Assembly (NCBI RefSeq): GCF_002850255.1
Contig: NZ_CP022523.1
Span: forward strand, 940,486-1,004,485
Direction: 5' to 3'
Length of the DNA stretch: 64,000 nucleotides
Source: Pseudoalteromonas sp. NC201
GTDB taxonomy: Bacteria; Pseudomonadota; Gammaproteobacteria; Enterobacterales; Alteromonadaceae
The notes beneath the pieces were generated by a model. That model saw only the letters and a program-made list of their open reading frames with translations. It was not told the origin of the DNA and did not search any database. Shown here in pieces: positions 61,284 through 64,000 of this stretch (positions within the stretch are counted from its first letter, which is position 1; each line of letters starts with the position of its first letter). The position numbers and the translations under genes were made by a program.

Positions 61284-61698
61284 AATTGAAACCTTTTTCA
61301 AAAAATTAAATATGTGGTGAAAATCACCGATAAAGCGATAGATAAAACTTAGCTAGTAACGCATTGGTATATCTATAAACGACTTTTTAAAAAAAAGAGT
61401 ATCAAGAAAAAACAGTGCAGCAGTAGTAAGTGCTCTAAGTATCTAAAGCCTGCATATAGTATAGCGTTCTGACGGCGCTGTCCAATGAAGTTTGCAACTT
61501 TTTGTTTAAAAAGTGAGCGTAAATGAATTTTGAGCGGATTTATTGGTGTAACTTTGATTGGAATGGACGAATTTGAAAGATGTGTTTTCTAGTCTTGTGT
61601 GTTTAAAAGCTACTGTTGTATAAGGCTTCACTTAGCGGTATTTGAGTGAATACCTATTTGCTCGGAAGCGCTAAGATATAACGCTTCCAAACTTTTAA
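61284..61698. other. Long csp 5' leader/promoter region and intergenic DNA
   Basis: This 415-bp AT-rich region has no gene. The part next to csp (to about 61450) is probably its promoter and structured untranslated leader, with poly-A tracts near 61388. Beyond it I see only AT-rich sequence up to the stop of the next minus gene. Confidence 0.5.
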
Positions 61699-62280
61699 CT
61701 ACTTGTATCTATTGATCTCGACTCGGATCACCCCATCTTCGGGCGTTGAATTAAAATAGAAGGGGTGATCTTGCCAGCGTTCATCACTCCCAAATATTTC
61801 ACCAACAGCCGCTGCGGTTTCGATTGGTTCGTCTTTATTGATATATATATCCACTCTACAGGCCGTTTCACGGCAATCAATATTAGTTACGCGCAGCTTG
61901 TTTAGGATTTCGTTTTCCATGAAAAAATAATGAATTTGATCGGAAAATTCGAATGCCCAGGTTTCGTCTACAGATTGCTCGTTAAACCCTTTATCTTTTG
62001 AAGGCGTGATTGTTCTTTCGTCACTTTCTTTAGGTGTTTTAATTTCAGTATATTGGTTAGTGCTATTCTCATCTGCAAACTTACCAGTAGGCTTTGGCTT
62101 GCTGATAGCTACTTCTTCGAGGTGTGGCTTTACATTGTCGGAAGCCTCAATGTTGCTGGAGAGAGCAGCGAAACGCTCCTCCAAATTATCTCGCTCAAGC
62201 TCTAAGTCTGAGATTACCGTATTCAGATAGATAGAGTAAGCAGCTAATAAAATAGTCCCTATTGCTGTAAGGTATCGCAT
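61699..62280 (-). CDS. Hypothetical membrane-anchored protein with Cys-pair C-terminal domain
   Basis: The protein has 193 residues. One N-terminal membrane helix (about 5-22) continues as a coiled coil (LELERDNLEERFAALSSNIEAS), then a Lys/Ser/Thr-rich linker and a C-terminal domain of ~85 residues with NIDCRETACRVDIYIN. This CRExxCRV pattern recurs in short periplasmic domains of gammaproteobacteria. No function is known. It closes the minus-strand cluster that starts with the repeat protein. Confidence 0.65.
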   Translation of the reverse strand: MRYLTAIGTILLAAYSIYLNTVISDLELERDNLEERFAALSSNIEASDNVKPHLEEVAISKPKPTGKFADENSTNQYTEIKTPKESDERTITPSKDKGFNEQSVDETWAFEFSDQIHYFFMENEILNKLRVTNIDCRETACRVDIYINKDEPIETAAAVGEIFGSDERWQDHPFYFNSTPEDGVIRVEINRYK

Positions 62281-62339
62281 AGTAAATCCTTGTTTATTTT
62301 GTAATTATTGTATTTTTAATAGTTTTTTATATCATTCAG

Positions 62340-62726
62340 TCATGGTAAACGGAACTGAGCTAATAGTGTTTTAGTTTCTAAACTATCAAATTGCCCACCA
62401 ATATGCAGTATGTGTTGGCTAGATTTGTTAAAGATAAAAAGCTCATCAAAACTACGAGTGTTGTTGGTCAGCGATACGGCCAGCCAGTCTCCAGTGTTAA
62501 ATATGGCAATGTCGTTAGGTGATAGAAGCTCATGGACTTGATAGGCAATATTGTAATCAATGGCTGGCTTATCTTTGTTTTTCAATGCGATAAAATAAGG
62601 CGCAAGATCAAGTTCATACTTGCTATGTAGACCACCGGTAATATTCTCAGCCGTTTGTAACTGAAAAATGAGTTCGCCATGCTCCGTTGTAACGGTGAGT
62701 GAGGGGTTTGGGCTTAACGCTGGCAA
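62340..62726 (-). CDS. Hypothetical protein, probably missing its N-terminus
   Basis: The longest frame gives 128 residues from a TTG at 62726, with no ribosome site and no signal peptide, although the sequence (LTVTTEHGELIFQLQTAENITGG) reads like the middle of a secreted beta-rich domain. A stop codon lies 7 codons upstream. It may be a truncated remnant, or use an unusual start. I do not recognise a family. Confidence 0.4.
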   Translation of the reverse strand: MPALSPNPSLTVTTEHGELIFQLQTAENITGGLHSKYELDLAPYFIALKNKDKPAIDYNIAYQVHELLSPNDIAIFNTGDWLAVSLTNNTRSFDELFIFNKSSQHILHIGGQFDSLETKTLLAQFRLP

Positions 62727-62760
62727 TAGATGATAACTAGATACCTAACAACAAAAGCCA

Positions 62761-63456
62761 TTACGGCTTTTGTTGTTGATCTGTTTTATGTATTACCTCA
62801 TCGCTATCATCTTCATCATCGTCTTCCTGTTCTGGCCGTTGATTTTCTACAAAAATGGTGGCGAGTAAGATAGTTACAACACAAGAAAGTAGAATACTTT
62901 TTGCGTAGGGGTAACTTTTGTAAACCCAATTCCAGCTCCAGAAGGGCTTAGCCGTTGCCTCTGAGACGCCAAAGATATAATCCATATTTCTCAGTAAGTG
63001 CTCACCTAAAACAAGTAAATCCACCACGATAAAAGCTAAGTAGACACCATATAAAAGGATATCTGCATGAGTGGTGTAAATGTATTGCCATTTCTTTGGT
63101 TGAAAACGTTTAACAAATTGAAGCGAAAATCGAACTCGGTATTTAAGAATGTAAAAAACGATAAGATCTAGAATGAGAGCTGATAGATATATTAGGCTAT
63201 TTACCTGATATGGTTGTTCGCCTGTTTCCAGAGTCGCGGAAAAAGTCGAGAATGTGTAATATTCAATAAGGAGAGTTGTCGAAATTAGTGCAACCAAATG
63301 CTTCATGTTTTCTTGATACTTAATGAGCAATGTCACAAGCAGCAAAACTCCAATGATTGCAAAGTGAATATGGTCGACAAACTTAATGTGAACGTATGAT
63401 AGAAGAATTGAAAATACGACCAAAAAAAGTAAAAAATAGTTTGAGATATTCATCAT
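62761..63456 (-). CDS. Multi-helix membrane protein coupled to the repeat protein
   Basis: The protein has 231 residues. About six hydrophobic segments (e.g. FLLFLVVFSILLSYVHI, FAIIGVLLLVTLLI, ILLSCVVTILLATIFV) are followed by an acidic C-terminus (EQEDDDEDDSDE). Its ATG shares one base with the TAA stop of the upstream repeat protein (TAATG), so translation is coupled. It may sense, process or export the upstream product. No family is recognised. Confidence 0.65.
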   Translation of the reverse strand: MMNISNYFLLFLVVFSILLSYVHIKFVDHIHFAIIGVLLLVTLLIKYQENMKHLVALISTTLLIEYYTFSTFSATLETGEQPYQVNSLIYLSALILDLIVFYILKYRVRFSLQFVKRFQPKKWQYIYTTHADILLYGVYLAFIVVDLLVLGEHLLRNMDYIFGVSEATAKPFWSWNWVYKSYPYAKSILLSCVVTILLATIFVENQRPEQEDDDEDDSDEVIHKTDQQQKP

Positions 63457-63989
63457 TAAACCTGTGTTGTGAGAGCTGTTGGCGTAGTGCGATACGAGTT
63501 ATACATTTCAACATTTTCCCCCTCTGCTCTAGGATCTTTTACTTGCGCGCCAGTACTCCCACCTACAATTTTTACCAGTTGTGTGGCATTTAAAGTATGT
63601 TGAGTCAATGCTGGAGCTGTTTTGCTGCGGATTAGTTCCCCGTTTTTGTCGACTCCGCGTGGATCATCATTGTGATGCCCACCAGAGCCACCACTAACCT
63701 TATGCAGCTCTTGTGCACTAAGATTTAACGTTGCCGTATTGTTAATCTGTTTACCTCGTGGATCTTTATAATGGTCTAAACCCGAACCACCCACTATTCG
63801 GTACAGTTGTGACTCCGCCATAGTATTACCGTTGCGATGGCACTGAGTTGCTACAGCGCTTTGTTTGTTTCGACTAGCGCCATTTACTAAGCGCACGCGA
63901 GTGCCTTGTTTTATTTTACTCACAAGCTGTTTTATCGTGATAAAGCAAAAGGTTAGTATGCCTGCTGTCACATTTTTGAATAGCTGCAT
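63456..63989 (-). CDS. Protein with three GG-leader-like repeats (LxxxxLxKVxGGS...DPR)
   Basis: The protein has 177 residues from the ATG at 63989 (GGGA upstream); the window ends 11 bp before it. The N-terminus is hydrophobic then cationic. Three repeats follow: residues ~57-73 (AESQLYRIVGGSG...KDPRG), ~92-112 (LSAQELHKVSGGSG...DDPRG) and ~138-154 (LNATQLVKIVGGST...KDPRA). The LSxxELxxxxGG pattern is that of double-glycine leader peptides of bacteriocins and other exported peptides. No ABC exporter is visible in this window. A polyprotein of small peptides is a possibility; a repeat adhesin is another. Confidence 0.6.
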   Translation of the reverse strand: MQLFKNVTAGILTFCFITIKQLVSKIKQGTRVRLVNGASRNKQSAVATQCHRNGNTMAESQLYRIVGGSGLDHYKDPRGKQINNTATLNLSAQELHKVSGGSGGHHNDDPRGVDKNGELIRSKTAPALTQHTLNATQLVKIVGGSTGAQVKDPRAEGENVEMYNSYRTTPTALTTQV

Positions 63990-64000
63990 GTTGATTTCCC

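Overview
The window looks like chromosomal DNA of a marine gammaproteobacterium close to Pseudoalteromonas. This rests on an alpha-amylase laid out like the Pseudoalteromonas haloplanktis enzyme (catalytic residues shifted by exactly one signal peptide, same C-terminal secretion domain), a TonB-dependent receptor, rhombosortase-type C-terminal tails, an ExeM-like nuclease and moderate AT-rich codon use. I saw no rRNA, tRNA or CRISPR array. All calls are by reading the sequence, without database searches.

Layout. 1-4.5 kb: end of a TonB receptor, a secreted purple-acid-phosphatase-like enzyme and a periplasmic protein with one CxxCH haem site. 4.6-11.1 kb (minus): an orphan type VI secretion cargo module made of a DUF4150 PAAR-like protein, a 1302-residue VasX-like membrane effector and two small membrane proteins that are likely immunity factors. 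11.3-14.5 kb: a copper set (CopZ-like chaperone, CopA, CueR) with two CueR-type promoters. 14.6-24.1 kb: two divergent operons that look like an undescribed pathway. The minus operon holds an unrecognised 286-residue protein, an IscS/NifS-type cysteine desulfurase and a PLP aminotransferase. The plus operon holds a flavin amino-acid oxidase, a pyruvate-decarboxylase-family enzyme and a predicted bicovalent-FAD oxidase, with overlapping genes. The minus operon has a 19-bp-spacer promoter matching the copZ promoter at 25 of 31 positions, so copper control is likely. Three proteins of the cluster carry CxC or Cx4C motifs.

24-39 kb: mixed accessory genes (DUF2000, DUF2914, PaiB and GNAT divergent from a MocR regulator, an LprI-like protein, an InlB-repeat surface protein, LysR with a Bcr/CflA efflux pump, two acetyltransferases, LysE, ABM and NIPSNAP proteins, an ArsR-like regulator). 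39.3-40.9 kb: a complete IS110/IS1111-group element whose ends can be fixed to the base, because a 61-bp repeat it interrupts also exists uninterrupted 0.7 kb away. Its downstream non-coding region holds a stem-loop containing sequences complementary to both halves of that target, as expected of a bridge (seek) RNA.

40.9-64 kb: lipoprotein, GrpB protein, SDR, ExeM-like nuclease, periplasmic binding protein, a 2380-residue surface protein with a beta-propeller inserted in an Ig-like domain, alpha-amylase, stress proteins, a mechanosensitive channel with a two-gene MgtE set, a cold-shock protein, and a final minus-strand cluster headed by a protein with three double-glycine leader-like repeats.
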